Shown here piece after piece: positions 11,288 to 25,700 of a DNA stretch of 64,000 nucleotides; positions within the stretch are counted from its first letter, which is position 1, and every line of letters starts with the position of its first letter. Where the stretch lies: positions 9,204,793 to 9,268,792 of the forward strand of contig CM042092.1 in the NCBI GenBank assembly GCA_023512835.1, read 5' to 3'. The translations under genes and the position numbers were made by a program. The notes under the pieces were generated by a model. That model saw only the letters and a list, made by a program, of their open reading frames with translations. It was not told where the DNA came from and did not search any database. This DNA is from Taxillus chinensis (lineage: Eukaryota > Streptophyta > Magnoliopsida > Santalales > Loranthaceae).

Positions 11288-14200
11288 CCCTCTCGCCCTC
11301 AAGACCTGTCTCAGATCGGAGAGAGGGCGAGGGAGGGAGAGAGGGAGATGAAGAAGAAAAAGGTGAGGTCAGACTCACAGATCGGCCATGGACATGAACA
11401 GAGGCCTCTTCTCTCTCCTTCACTGTCTGTCTGTGCTGGGCTGGTTCGCTCTGTGTTGGTTCGCTTCTCGAATCGTGGATATAACTATCGGCTAATTATA
11501 ATTTGGTAATTTTATTATTATTATATATATATATATGGCGGAATTGAGGCCAATTGGGAAACGTCTAAGAGTGTTTCCTAATCCGCATGTAGGCCCACGT
11601 CCATTAATCATCATTATTATTATTATTATTTATTACGGGGTTATTTGGTACCTTTCAAAAATTGTATATTTGGATTTGATGATTTAAATTTTGAATTTAA
11701 ATTTTTTAAAAAAGTATATTTTTAAAATTGAATTTTATAAAAATAATTAAAATAAAATATGAATTATCTGATAATAAAGTAAAAAGGGAGAAAATAAAAA
11801 GCAAAATAAATCTAATAATTTTTTAAATTTAAAAATAAAAAACAATCTAAATTTATTTTAAAAAATTACTACTTTTATTCAGAAAATAAATATACCAAAT
11901 GTACTTTATCAGTCAGTTTCAATTTTTAAAACAAAATCATGATTTAAAACCAAATAATCAAACAAAACCTAAATGTTTTTATTTTAGTTTTATGATTTCT
12001 TTATTTTATCAAAGTTAAAATTTTAATTATTATTTTACAAAAAAAAAAAGTAAAGATATAATGTATTTTTTGAAAAAAAAGCGATTTTTAATTAAATTCT
12101 TACAAAATTTTTTAAAAATAGTGACTTCAAGCAATGAAATAAAAAGGAAAAAATAATTTTGAAATTAAATATATATATATATTTAAAAACAGTTATTGTA
12201 TTTAATTTTTATTCAAATTATTGTTTAAATAAAGTATCATTAATTTTTTTTTCGAAAAACATAATAACAACATGTACAGATATTTGTTTTTTTTGTTTTT
12301 CTTCAAAAATGACTTCTTGTGTTTTCAAAAAAAAGTAAAATGAATTCAATTGTGTCTTTAGTGTTTTAATTACAGATATTTTTATATGATATATGCGGCA
12401 AATTAATTTATTGTGTAGCTTAATCACAAGAAATTAGTTATTCTTAAAAATAAATTTAAATTTCCAACAACATTATACGGCATACAATCCCAAAACTTGG
12501 TATTAAATATTTTCAATCTTGTGGTTCAAATCATATCATAAAAACTTGTGATTTGTAAAAAAGAGATATCAATGTTTGGGATGCATTACCCATCACTTGA
12601 TCAAATAACCCATCCATATGTTTAAATCAATAACGGTGTTTTATTTATTTATTTTTTTCCTTTAATTACATGTTAATTTAATTTGTTGTCGATTGCATAC
12701 CTACAATTGTTTGCTTCATGTTATTACTTTTGAACATGTGTTTGGTACGGAGTAAAAAAAACGAAGAAGAAATTTTAAGTAGAAAAAACTTTAAAAGATG
12801 TGGAAAAAAAGGATCGTATTAGTTATAGTAGAAAAAGAATAAAAAAATAATTTACTTATAAGTAAAAAATAATCTTTTAGAATATTATTTTTGTCATTCG
12901 TATATAAATTTATAAATTCAATTGTTTTGCATATCTTTTACTATCATTTTGATTGTCATAACATTATTTTTTTATACCATTTTCATGTCTTTTATTTTTA
13001 TCCTATTTCTATCTCTTAATGTATATAAAATGATTTTTTCATACCTTTTTCATTCAACGTTTTAATGGTTATCAAATAAGGGATAACTTATTTTATTGAT
13101 ACTTTATATTTATTTTTCAAGTAGGTAAATATTAAAATTTCTTTATCTTATTTCGATCATTTTGACCAATTTTAAACATATTTTCAACATATTGTGATAT
13201 AAACATCTATCTAGAAAATGCAATTTTTATATTACCTGCGTTTTAGATCAATGATTCAATCCATCCATTATGTGGACGCATGTATACTAATAAAACATGA
13301 AAAAAAATTCTTCAAGCACTACAACACTGTAATTGTGCTTAGAGATTTACTTGAGCAGAGAGTTTAGTATGCTTTGCTGACACTTCACCATGTAACAAAA
13401 CAGATATTGCATACTGTGAGGTGATTTTTCTTCTTCTTGTATGAATGACATATCTATGAATCTATTAAGAGCAAAAGATCTATCAATAGTGTTTTACTTA
13501 TTGATTAACAGAAAGACAAAAAGGCAAAGTACTCGAAGTAGAGTGAAAGACCTATCATTCTGTTTGTAGTGTATAGTAGTGTCTTGTAAAGTATTACAGA
13601 GTAGAGTAAGAAGCATGTTGTTATTTTATGTAGTTCCCCATGGAGAATCGCATAGAATAACATATCGATTCACGTTCATAAAGCATATATGTTAGTGTCT
13701 CCCGTGGAGATGGCATTGCACCTTTCAGGGGCAACCTGACCTTACTTACAAGTCTTGCTAACTGAATGCAGAAACAAGACAAAGCACATAAGCATTTAGA
13801 AGAGAATGGTAGTTCTTTAATAAAAGAGAATAGATACTAGTAGTTTTATAAAGAGTTCTCCAATCTAGTTTGTTGGTAAGGTGAATACTTTATTACTATA
13901 CAATTGCTTGTTAGAAGTGTTGCTTGCAATCGTATGTACTTGGATGGGTTGGATTTACTCTTACTTGAGGCGTAACCAATCTATAAAAAGGTGGTTTACG
14001 AATCTCTTTAAATTAAAGTGAACTGATCGCTCAAACTGCTTGTTAACTACAAAGACTGACTGACAGACTTGCTGACTGATTGAAAGCATACTGGAATGTG
14101 ATCCCAAACACACTAGTAAGGTAATACAAAAAGACAACATACAAGGTGGGCCGGCCAACCATATACTCTCTCTCTTTGAAGAGTCCTGAACTAGTAACAC

Positions 14201-14725
14201 CTATAGATATCTCCTGTATGAGATGTTATGTTATTGATACCATAAATGAAGTACTAAATATACAATTTTCAATTGCTACTTTATATCATAGACTGAAAGC
14301 ATTGAAAGCACACCGGAAGACTTGGTCTCATATGAGACTAGTCGAATAATAGTGCTTTTTTACTTGTTCAATTAGAGAGAACTGCGTTATAGTAACACCT
14401 TTCTAGCCTGGGCTTGGACTATATCTCCCAAACACTCTCAATACATATGGCGCAAGACGAACACGTATCGAGGTCATAATGGGATCAGGTGATTTAATGT
14501 CTAACCTAGTGCCCGGTATGATATAATATGAATTGCTGGAATGCTTCAAGTAGGAGGCAAGATGGAAGTATTGGTGAATCACCAATATAAATAAGTATAT
14601 CCCAGGACCCGGATTAGTTTGATTATTAAGATACGAAAGCAAAGTGAGTGGAAGATGGTTGCATTGCAGGCAAGCAATATAAATAGATTGCAATAGATAT
14701 GGTGATCGAATAGTGCTGCCAATAG

Positions 14726-14746
14726 CACTCTCTCTCTCTCTCTCAC
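14726..14746. repeat. (CT)n microsatellite
   Basis: A short uninterrupted CT dinucleotide run in the spacer, followed by ACTAAGG. No associated gene was seen. Confidence 0.85.
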
Positions 14747-15619
14747 TAAGGGCATATGGTGATGGAATAGATAATTTTTTTTTAAGTGTTTGTTTGCGTT
14801 TTGTAAATGTTTTTTTTTTTAATATTTGGGGTGATGTAAAACTACGGGTAGTTCTCTTTGTGGCATTTCATTCAATACTTTGAGTGTGTAACTTATAACA
14901 TGGTTGTACTAGCTGATCTGTCCCACCTGATCCGAATCTATTTGGATTGACTTAACTCACCTACTATTCGATATGGTATGACTTGACCTGAATATATTCA
15001 AAATGAATTTAAATCACCCATTACTTGATTCCAACTCATCCGTCATGAACCTTAAAACATTTAAATCACAAGTTTTAACCTCATCATTTAAGCCAAGCCA
15101 AAGTTTCTCTATAAAATTTTTACCTCGAGGTTAATTAAATCACATTGTCATGCTTTTTCAAACTGAATGTTTTTAGAACATTAAAACCGTAAAATCTCGT
15201 GACATTAAATTCTTCTTCTGCGTTGAACTGAAGTTTTATTTTTATTTTTATCAAATTGTTCGCCTGAACTTAACTTTTATAAAACTTGAATTTAATTAAA
15301 ATTCAGTACTGATCTTAATTTCGGAAGCTATCATACTCGCGAATCCAACTTGGAAAGTATATTAATAATTTTTTTATATACATTATTATAGTTGTTCAAA
15401 TTCATAGTCCGAGCTGATGGATCTATTTTCAAAAATGTTAATGTAGTGGTTTTTTCCTGGTTATCATCGTAAGTTATTTTACATAATCACATTGTACTCA
15501 TTTTGATATCTTATTTAAAAGTCAATAATAATAATAATAAGCTGCTAAATAACTTTAATAATATAATAATATATCAAATTAACAAAAAATAAATAAAAAT
15601 AACACCTTTTGTTATCAAT

Positions 15620-16310
15620 TCAGGAATGAGGAGTTGGAGTGGGCAATGGATACCCGCATGCTATCCGCTCTGCTCCCGCTATGTAGGGCAGGTTACTCCG
15701 CCTAAGCAAGAGTGGAGTGCGATTTTTAAACTTGATACATCGCCCCAGGCGGGGATGAGGAGCGGTAATAGGTAGCGGGGTATCCCGCCCCGCCCTGCCT
15801 AATTTTAATAACATTTCTTTATAATTTTATAATATTTTAAATATTATTATTTATAATTTTTGATATTTCTGAATGATATTTATTATTATAAAATTAAATC
15901 ATTTTGATTATTTTTTGATTAAAAATAATATAGAAATTTGATTTAAGCTAACATTATTAATATGGACAGATTCAATAAAAAGTGATAACAAGATGCGGAC
16001 AAATGAAACCTTATTTGCAGACACATTAAAGAACGGTATATCCTATTCCACATATATATGGAACAAGATATAATCTTAAAATTTAATTTATCGCCTAAGT
16101 GAGGACAAGAGGCGGTAATAGGTTAATTACGCTCCCGATAGGATCCGAATTACTCCTATCAACTGCTTCATAAAGCTTTTAAAAGACAAGATTATCTTAA
16201 GAGAAAGCAATAAAAACCGATAGCGGGGAGTGGGCGGATGAAGCCTCTCTTGCTAATCTGCCATAGGACAGGAGTATCCCACCTCGCCTACACACGGTGC
16301 GATTTTAAAA
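15620..16310. repeat. Two diverged copies of a GC-rich, transposon-like block
   Basis: Copy one at about 15640-15800 contains 'cgcctaag', 'aggagcggtaataggtagc' and ends 'gggtatcccgccccgccctgcct'. Copy two at about 16090-16290 contains 'cgcctaagt', 'gaggcggtaataggtta', 'gataggatccg' and ends 'gagtatcccacctcgccta'. Blocks with this 'GGTACCCGCCCCGCC' flavour are common at the ends of plant repetitive elements. The family cannot be named from sequence alone. A similar phrase ('gggtcgggccccg ... cccgacccg') appears at 43880-43920. Confidence 0.5.
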
Positions 16311-17716
16311 TTTTATTATTCATCTAGTAAAATACGATAATAATAATAGATAGGCTGTTGCCGCGTACGATGAATAATTCCACAAAAGGTGTGAAACATG
16401 GCACACATGCATGACGACGCGATGGTCCCCGCCCCACCATAAACCCGTTTGAAGTGTCAGAGGGGTCCAAGTATCATGTGGCGGAGCACGCCTGGGATTT
16501 TGCCCTCAAATGCCCACTCATTAATGCTTATTTATACCTTTTTTGTTTGGTTTGGATGCTACATTTCGTTTCTCTTTATTTATTACGGGAAAAAGTGAAT
16601 AAGAATGCATAATTTTTATATTTAATTTTTTATGTGATTTATACCGTATTTTATATATTTCATAATTTCTATTTTATTTCATATTAAATTATATAAATTT
16701 TATTAATTATAAAAAAATTATAAAATATTAATTAAATAATAAAAGGTAATTAAAATTATATTATAGTGTATATTTATATAAAAAATAACTTAAATTTGTA
16801 AATTTATAGAAAATAATTGAATAACTGATGTGAATATCTTAAATATTAGCGTGAGCCGCGAGCCACCATGGCAATCATAGTCAGGCCCGCTGATTTTGCC
16901 CGATCCATTTCAATATTAGCTGATTTTTTATGGTTAATAATTAATTTTAACTTAAAATACTTATTCTCATTTTGATTCGCTAGACTCATTAGTCTCGTTA
17001 TAATTTAAATCCATTGAAAACAGGTTTGAACTATCCACTATCCAGTCTCAATCTATTCTATTGCCATCGCATGATAAAGGACATTGGCACCCAAAGGTTC
17101 TCCATTGATAGGAAATTTGACTATTAAAATATAAAAATCTAATAAAATTAATATTTTATTATATATATATATATAGCTTGAAATCCGTAAAATGTAACTG
17201 GTTAACTTTTGTAAACATGAATTTTTAACTGCTCAATACTGAAGTGACCTGAACAGTTTTTTTTTTATTGTTAGTGTCATAATTTTACTATTGTATGTCA
17301 ACACCCAAGGTTTATCGCCACCACACTATACACACACACACACACACACAAAACCAGCCTGCATGGATGATGATGCAATTAATTTGCTGATAATATATAT
17401 AACGCTGTACATGTCACAATATATTAGCTAGCATGCCCCTCCATGTGATTTTACCTCCTCAAAAGTGACAAGGCACAAATATAACCCATTTAGATCACAG
17501 GCCTGTGTCTGTACCAAATCAAGCTCTTCCAGCTTAGCAGCAGGAAACAAAAAACAAAAAAATCAACAACCGTACCTATGCTTCCACAGCCACAAGCATC
17601 CAAAAACTCATCTGTACGTTATCATCAATTTTCAGTATCCCACCTCACAAATTCCCTTTAAAGGCCACCCCCTCTCCAGCTGGAGTGCACACAAGCCCCT
17701 AAACAGAAGCCCGGCA

Positions 17717-18088
17717 ATGGCCTCCTCCAAGTCCTCTGCAGCCACTGCTGCCCTAGTCATTGCCTTCCTCCTCGTCACTTCATTGACACCCTCAAGTGCT
17801 TGTGATTCGTGCATGCTCAATCCGTCTCCGGCACCCCAATCGTGTCCTAGGGACACACTGAAACTTGGGGTCTGCATCAACCTCCTCGGCCTCAACCTCC
17901 CGGTTATCGGGGAGCCGGTGTCCAGCAAATGCTGCCCCTTGCTCCAGGGCTTGGCCGACTTGGAAGCCGCCGTTTGCCTCTGCACCACCATTAAGGCTAG
18001 TGTGCTGAATCTGAACATACCAGTGGCACTTAGTCTCCTTGTGAGTGCATGTAAAAAAACTGTTCCTCCTGGTTTCCAGTGTACCTAG
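17717..18088 (+). CDS. Secreted eight-cysteine lipid-transfer-like / hybrid proline-rich protein (DC2.15-like)
   Basis: An intronless frame of 123 aa from ATG 17717 to TAG. An upstream in-frame GTG extension is not supported because it lacks an ATG and precedes the signal peptide. Residues 1-28 are a signal peptide (hydrophobic AALVIAFLLVTSL, then SSA before C29). Two extra cysteines (C29, C32) and a very short proline-containing linker precede the eight-cysteine 'hydrophobic seed protein' domain: C43, C53, C72-C73, C87-x-C89, C112, C122. This is the C...C...CC...CxC...C...C spacing of DC2.15/pEARLI1/14-kDa proline-rich proteins, which act at the cell wall or bind lipids. It has a much shorter proline-rich segment than classic hybrid proline-rich proteins. 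The individual orthologue cannot be told. Confidence 0.92.
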   Translation: MASSKSSAATAALVIAFLLVTSLTPSSACDSCMLNPSPAPQSCPRDTLKLGVCINLLGLNLPVIGEPVSSKCCPLLQGLADLEAAVCLCTTIKASVLNLNIPVALSLLVSACKKTVPPGFQCT

Positions 18089-18370
18089 GCTAGCTAGGAT
18101 TGTATGGCAAAGCCCTCGTGTTGTTGTGCATTTCTTTTACAAATTGTTGAGATGAGTGTTCATTCCTAATAATGTAAGCCCACTACGTAGCCAAGCCTTC
18201 CTGCCACGGCTCTGATGTGGCGTATTGTACGTTGTTGTTTGTCGTCATGGTTCAGGCTCTCTCCTGAATCATTTGTATACTTATTTGTTTGAATATTTAC
18301 ATTCATGTATGGACTGATTTTAATTACTGTATTGTTTAGTTTTGAATGCTTTGTTTTTCCTGGTGCAGAC

Positions 18371-18494
18371 GTGATTTACATTACATGTCTTCTGTCTTTT
18401 TTTTTTTTTTTTTGTATGGTATGCTGACAGAAGACAAGTAAAACCAGAAGACATGTAAATCAAGACATCATGACGGCGGCGGGGGGGGGGGGGG
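18371..18494. repeat. Imperfect inverted repeat with poly(T) loop, followed by poly(G)14
   Basis: The left arm at 18371-18395 ('gatttacattacatgtcttctgtc') is matched on the other side by two partial complementary copies, 'gacagaagacaagta' at 18426-18440 and 'cagaagacatgtaaatca' at about 18445-18462. A run of about 18 T lies between them, and a run of 14 G follows at 18481-18494. The structure begins about 280 bp after the stop of the lipid-transfer-like gene, at or just beyond its 3' end. It may be a small decayed inverted-repeat element or a polymorphic hairpin. Confidence 0.65.
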
Positions 18495-18499
18495 TTGGG

Positions 18500-21400
18500 C
18501 TGGTGAATGTTACACATTACTTAATTAATAGCACTTGTAAATGAGTTACTTTGAATGGGTAGTAATATGAAATTGAGTTTCAATTTTTAACACTTGAACC
18601 TAAATTCAAATTATCAGTTCAATTGAGTTTTAGATCTTTGATTTATTTAATGATTAATATAAATAAATAATTAATGAATAACAATACAAATAAACTATAT
18701 TTTATTGAAGTCAAAAGATTTAATAAATCATAATAATATTAATTTTAATTAAACTTTAAAATTTTAAAACATTGATCCTTTAATAAAGTTTTACTTGATA
18801 GGAGTAATTGTAGGTAATGTTAAAGGAGAAAATCCATTTTTTATATATATAATAAACTATAAATGTTATATGTTAATGAAAAAGATGAAACTTAAACTAG
18901 TAATTGACAAATTTGAATTTCAAATACGTTCCTCTTAATTTAAATATTAAAAAAAACTAGAATTATAATAAAATAATAAAGACAGAACTTGCATTTAATT
19001 TAAGTTGAAGAAAATTTCTCTAACTCATCGACGTGATAGCAGCAAAAGCTGCTACGTGTTAAATTTAATTCTACTCTAATTTTATTATATTTTTCACGTG
19101 TCACGTCTCACCCAAACTAGATAATTAGGAATTTAGTAATTAATTAGAATTTTGGGAAGCCTATAAGGTAGGGGTAGATTGAGTCAAATCAAATTAAGCA
19201 ATAATTTTTTAAATTTAGTGATGGATATAGTATTAACAAAAGCTATGTTTCTTTAATTATTTATTGCTTTAGCTAATATCATTTTACCTAGAGTTGTTGG
19301 AGATGCTCTAAGCCCTTTTTTATTTGGTTCTAGCTAACTTGTTGATCTCAAATATTGAGTATAACAACTCTTGCCAAATTGTAGCGGCAATTCGGTTTGT
19401 TTTCGTGTCGAAAGTTCATTGATTTTAGTAATATCCTTCGCAAATGTTTTAATATACGTTTAATAATATCAATCATGATTATAATTAAATTTCAAATTCT
19501 GACTTCTGAGACACTTTCTAGTTAAGTTTGATTAAATTTAACTAATATGTAACTCGAAATTTGAAATTTTAATACAATTTCAAGTCATTATATAAAATTC
19601 AAGTATGTGTCATTATTATTATTTAAAATAAATAAATTTATTGAAACATTTAATTATTTCATATATATGATAACAAATTCTAAATTTAAAGCCACATGTG
19701 AAAATAAAGCCATACAAATTCTAAATTTAAACTTAGAGTTAGCATTTAAGAATATACTTATTAGCACTTTTTTATAAGAATATTAGCATTAGACTTACTT
19801 TTTTTTTTTAAATTATACATAAATAGTTAAATATTAATCATATATATGATAACAAATTCTTAACGTGTGCATTTTAATTAAAATTTAGATAACTAATAAA
19901 ATAAAATTTATAATTTATTAAAGTTTTTAGAATAGTTTATAATCATATATAATCATATTTTTTAAAATAGTTTATAATCATATATAATTAATATCATTGC
20001 TCCATAAAAACGATCCAAATAGATAGACAGGATAACTATAAAACTTATAAAACTTCCAAAGGGTCCGGGTTCATTTTAGCTCCTTCTGTGCAGGTGCTGC
20101 TCCGCAGCTGCATTTCTCTGTGATATTACCAATAATGAACGCATGGTTCCAATCAATGCATCTTCAATGAAACTTCCAAAGGGACATGCGACAGTGCTTA
20201 GATATTTATGAAAACCAACAAAGGCTAGTTCTGTTTGGTTACGAATACTTTATTATTATTTTTTACAATACTTGTCTTTCATAAAAATAAAGCATCAACC
20301 ACCACACGTTAGCGGGGGTGGGTTTCCTCTTTTTGTTTCTTACCGGCTACACGGCTCAAATAATGGCCAATATGTATAAATTGTTTATACTATAATACTA
20401 TTGGTCATTATTAAAATTTGAATAATAATAAAATTTTAAATTTTAAAATAATAATTAGTTAAATTTTGTAGCTAATTAATATTAATCAGATAAATTTATT
20501 GAAATTTATAATTAGCCCACTGGTGCTCTTACTCTTTTTATCTAATACATAAATTTGCATTGTAAAATATAATAAGATTTTACATGGAGCTTTCAAGATT
20601 TTCATTCAAATGATATATTGAAAAAACATTTATGTAAATATACTATGGATGTTGTGCTAAAAAATACAATTAAATATTTAATAAAATATGATTTAAAAGT
20701 ATAGCGTATTCTAAAAGTAATTAATAAGTATTAAATAAAGTAAAATAAAATTATTATGAATATTTAAAAAAAGTAAAAATATTTTAAAGTTTACATTTTA
20801 AACAAGTAAAAGAGACAATCCAAAAAGAATAGAGTTAGAGATAAGTGAAAATAGTTTAAATATATAGATATCAAAATTATGTAACCGATGTAATAGCATA
20901 CCATATTATCGGGGAAAAAATCATAATTATTTATATATGTTATAATTTTATGTCAATATCATGAGCTAATTACAAATATCATTTATCAACTTTTGTGATG
21001 CGGTGCAACTAAATATATCTACTACATATAGTAACATTTATCTGCAAGCGATCATCTTTACTAAATTTGTTTATCGTTGGATTCTTTTTTCACTTATAAT
21101 TACTATTTTTTTTGTTTTTTTTTAAATTTTGTTGATTCCAATGCTCGTTTATCCGCGCTTGATATAAAGGATTGGAGGATTCGAATTGGAAATTTTCGTT
21201 CTCCTTTACGCATTATTAAAATCAAATACTAACTTGTAATGATTTGATCAAGGGTACCAAAACATTCACAAATCACAGGAAGGCACCGACGGCGATAGCC
21301 TAATGAAAATTGTGAGAAATTTTAATATTATGTCACACAACTAATAATTAATCTGTTGTCCAAAATATCAAATAAATTTATTTTGTGAGCCTCAATAAAG

Positions 21401-22495
21401 CTGTTTAAAATAATTTCGTGAGCAACTAAAATATTCAATTTGGATCAATATAATCCTGAATAAATGAATTTCAATGGTTGTGTACCATAACGCAAAATAT
21501 ACATCAAATAAAATTTTATAACAAAATATAATTTTAGAAATAAATTAACATGTCATTTTTCAGTTTGTTGACCGACTATGGGTGTGTAGCTTTTTTTTTT
21601 TTAAATACTATATCTGGATTTGTTGTTTCATATGGTCTATTTACAGACTTTTGAGATTCACCCCACGTGTAATTGTTGGTTTATAGTCTAATATAATGTT
21701 TAAAGTTTTATAAAAGAGTACGGATATTTACATCATTGAATTTATAAATATATTTACTTGTAATTTTTTACATGAAATTATAAAAAATTTCTTTAAAGTA
21801 AAATTATTTTTATTAATGTTAGAATATTAATATTAAAATATAAATAAAATATTTCTTCAAACATTATATTATATTTATGTTTTAATAATATATTTTAAAA
21901 GTTATTTGTTTAAAAATTAATTTTTAAACATTTTATTTATTTTCATTTCGTATGAGAAATATTTATATTTGTCAAGTATTTTTTTGTTTTAATATTAATT
22001 TTTAATTTTTTATTTTAATAATAAATAACTTAGTCATTTACATTTACCTTGAATTTGTAAATTATTATGATGGATATAAATATACTTTAAAATTATACTT
22101 CATAAGTCATAAATCACTCAAATTATAATTCATCTTGTGTGCTTTTAATATTGAAAGAACAAAAATACACTTAATCAATACTAAAATAAAAAATTTTAAT
22201 TAATTAATATTAAGGGTAGTATTATATTGAATAAATATTTGTGCAACTGACTTGCGTCATCTTTGCGTAATCGTAAGAGATTGAACGGTTATGATATTTT
22301 CTTTTCTTTTTTTCTTTTCCTCCGATGAATTGGTAGGCTGCCACGTCGTCACGATTACCTAAAGATTATTCAATCCCGGTAACTAGTATTGCCCTATTAT
22401 ATTACATTGGGGATGAAAATAAAATTAGAGAAATTTAGGGAAGAAAAAAAAACTGTTTGAAATAATTGAAGTATGGTAAATCCAAACGAGGTCGT
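18500..22495. other. AT-rich intergenic sequence without recognised genes
   Basis: Nearly 4 kb of highly AT-rich sequence with long A/T tracts and no reading frame above chance. The phrase 'aaacttccaaaggg' occurs twice about 115 bp apart (about 20050 and 20168). A moderately GC-richer patch lies at 20060-20200. Nothing else is identifiable. Confidence 0.6.
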
Positions 22496-22780
22496 ATTAA
22501 TCGTTGTTGGCATTTGCCCAACCTTGAAGCGAAGGTGACAACAAACAGCTACGTCTTTTCTCCCTCCCGGTCCGTTGAACCAGGGTCATCCTCCCACCCC
22601 GGCTCCCTTTAGCCCACGCCCACATTCTTCCTCTAACGTGCGCCATTCCTCTTTGCCATCCCTGACCTCGCCCGACACTCTTCGCCTTCGGTTCTTCTTC
22701 TCCGATCGCAGAAACCCTAGCTCTTCCCTGCTTCGATTCGGCGAAATCGGGCAAGCCTTGGGGACTCACCGCCAGAATCG

Positions 22781-25700
22781 ATGCTCAGAAACACTCCTCC
22801 GAAGCACAGACACGATGGCACTTCGCCGCTGCCTTTGGGGATGGACTGGAGTCCACCGCCGCGGAGATGGGTCGGTGATTTCGCACTTCTTTACTTGAAT
22901 TCATATTGATTTTTTTTTGGCGAATTAATGTTTTTGTTTTTGTTTTGATCCTCTACTCGCTTGATCACTTATATGAATCCACAATTCGAGTTCGTTGATT
23001 GGGTAGTGACTGTGATTTCATCTGTTGATTAGATGTTCAAATTGGACGGCACTGTCGTTGTTTAGTGGATTATGAGCTTTGATGTTTTTTTATTAAACAT
23101 TTGTTGCTGTTTATATTTGCGTGTTTGAATGCAACCATTTATAATTTGATTTGTATATGCAAAATAACTTACAAACCTTAAAATGACAAAGAAAAAGACG
23201 GACTCTCTATGTTTTAAATGTTTATTACAAACGTTTTACATACGCATCACACCTATCCATAACTATTTCTAGTGGCAATTTATAAAATGCAGTTGAAATT
23301 GTTTCATTATAAATTTTAGCATTCTTCCATAGATGGGCAGTTCATAATGTAAACCATGAGGGTTGTGCTACCTAAATATGTATGTGTTAAGCTTCTTTCC
23401 TTCTAAAGGAAAAATATGTGAAGAACTTCTTTTTATATTAATAATTTTATGGATTATATTATCATAATGAAGTTTGCAATTTTTTTTAATTCAAGGACAA
23501 GTAAGTTTGGGATTTTATTATTTATTTATTTTTCCCTGCCATTTTCATCTTTTAACTCTTGGTTGGGTAAGAAGAGTTTTCTGTTTTTTTTTATTATTGA
23601 AAAATTATCTTTTGTCAAATTTGGATGCCTGTTTATGCTTAATTTTCCTCATGTTAAAGATATATATTTTAATTTTTTATAAATACTTCCTTGAGCTTCA
23701 ATTTAAATTATTCTAACACAAAGCTCATGCTCTGTGTAGAATGGGCGCGATTCCATTTGGCCACATGATTTCCACACAGGATGGAGTTACTGCATCACTA
23801 TTCCTTCTTGGGTGGTTCTTCCAAAAGCAAGAGATTCGGATCCTGTCGTGGTACTCAAATTGAATGACTATCCATTGTTTATCTATGCCAAGGGTTAGAT
23901 ATTGTTTTTTAACCATCATTTGGAAGTTGAGATAATAATGAATTCAGTTTGCATCCAAGATTTGAACAAGAACCTTTGTGCTTATTACTCTTTTTTTTTT
24001 TGCCTTTAAATTTTTTTAATATATGTAATGCTGATAAGCTAGTTGAGTATTATATTTTAGCATTGTTATAACAGAACCCAAATGAGATACAGAGTATTGG
24101 TATTTAGGGCATTATTCCTTCATCATCAGCTATTGAGATGAGAATACTAAATGAATGTATAATTTTCCTACATTTTATGTGATTATTTATATCTTATTCA
24201 GTTTTGTACTGTATTTTTTGATGTGGCCTATCATAGGTGGTGCTGTTGCGTCTTGTTAGATTAATAAAGTTATATTCTTGGATTCTTTAGATGTTCGAGT
24301 ACTCCGATTAGTATACATTAAATGCAAGGTCAATAAAAAATTGCTACACCACAAATCTTGCTTCACATTAGCAAGATTTGTGTATCACATATATCGAGTG
24401 TACCATAATACTTATATTTTATCAAATAAGAACCATTATTAATATCATGATTGGTGAAATTCTTTGGACTGTCAGGTTCTTTATTTTTTTCAAAAACATA
24501 TGAGGACTTAGATAATAGATTATGCAATCAATGCTGATCCAAGATCAACCTAACTTTGGATTGATTTTCCTTGCAATAAGTGCTGGGATTCTAGAATCTT
24601 AGAATTCTTCTTCATCTATTCTGCTTCAAGCCCGTGTCCACTCTTTTGCCACTTACTCTCTTCAAGTTTGCAAGTGGATATGTGATTTTTCTCTCTCTCA
24701 CTTTGTCCTTTTCTTTCTCCACTGCACTTTTCATTTGGTGGAGGTACATAAATATCTTGCAGTCTTTTAACTGGTAGGAAATTTCCTCTCTTTTAACATT
24801 CTTAAAGAACAGTTTTACAGGGTTCAAATTGGTTTACAATCCCCAGAGGGGATGACAACCATGCGAGGAATTCTAAGAAGATTCAATGATTTCATGAAGT
24901 TATTTTCTGATGTAAGATTCTTTTTTCTTATTTCTGTCAGGCTAAAGTACTTCATAATTTCTCTTTAGCTTTACTGAGTTTTTTTACCTACATGGTGATT
25001 TCAATTTATCTTTGATCTTGCAGCTTAAAAAGCTTTTCCCAAAGAATAATCTCCCTGCTGCCCCACCTAAGGGACTCCTGCGAATGAAAAGCAGGGCACT
25101 GTTGGAAGAGGTTGGTAATCTGTTTTTTTTTATTTAATTTTTTTAATAGTTTCTATTAATTGTTGATTGACCTGCCTGTAGTATCTTTCTTGGGTTTTTA
25201 CTTATAAAAAAAGTATCTTTCTTGGTTTTATTTTCTGACATTTGGCATGGATTGCGAAATTCTCAATCTTCTGAAGCCATTTTTATTATATATCACATAT
25301 TTGATGGTATTGTGTTCTTTAGTACATGAGAATATAGGCCCCAATGGTTTTTAGGAAAAGAAGATTTGTTTTATATTTTTATTTCAAATTATGGGAACTA
25401 TTTTATAATTATGGAGGGGATGAAATGTCACTTACAAAATTTTCGTAACAATATTTTCTCTGCCTCTCTCTTTTGTCCTTCCCTTATACTCTGCTTGAGT
25501 CTCCATGACAACATCACCTTTCCAGTGTCTGTAAATGGTGTTCATCCTCATGGCTGACAAGCACCGATTGCAGTCGCCAATGATGGTAGACTGAAATTGT
25601 CAGACTACCAATAACCCATTTATTTTGAATTTATGATTTTTTTTTGGTAATGATATATCGTTTTTAATATTTTGAGAATTATAACTTGGAAATAAGAATT

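Larger units (their letters stand above)
11288..17716. other. Long AT-rich spacer between VAMP711 and the lipid-transfer-like gene
   Basis: 11288-11460 is GC-richer with GA/CT runs and is the probable VAMP711 5' leader and core promoter on the minus strand. 11500-13300 is extreme AT-rich sequence. 13300-14750 has mixed composition with repeat-like phrases but no recognisable coding domain. 14880-16320 contains short blocks rich in 'cccgcc'/'gaccc' (listed separately). 17331-17350 is a (CA)n run shortly upstream of the next gene. No supported gene or RNA was found. Confidence 0.6.

Noticed and set aside
13960..14700. Possible LTR or other retroelement between VAMP711 and the lipid-transfer-like gene
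   Set aside because: Composition and phrases suggest repeat DNA, but no LTR pair, primer site or protein remnant could be found.
22575..22898. 107-aa frame across the EREL1 first exon region
   Set aside because: It is in a different frame from the conserved EREX/EREL N-terminus that starts at 22781 and splices in phase to exon 2; it is a shadow.
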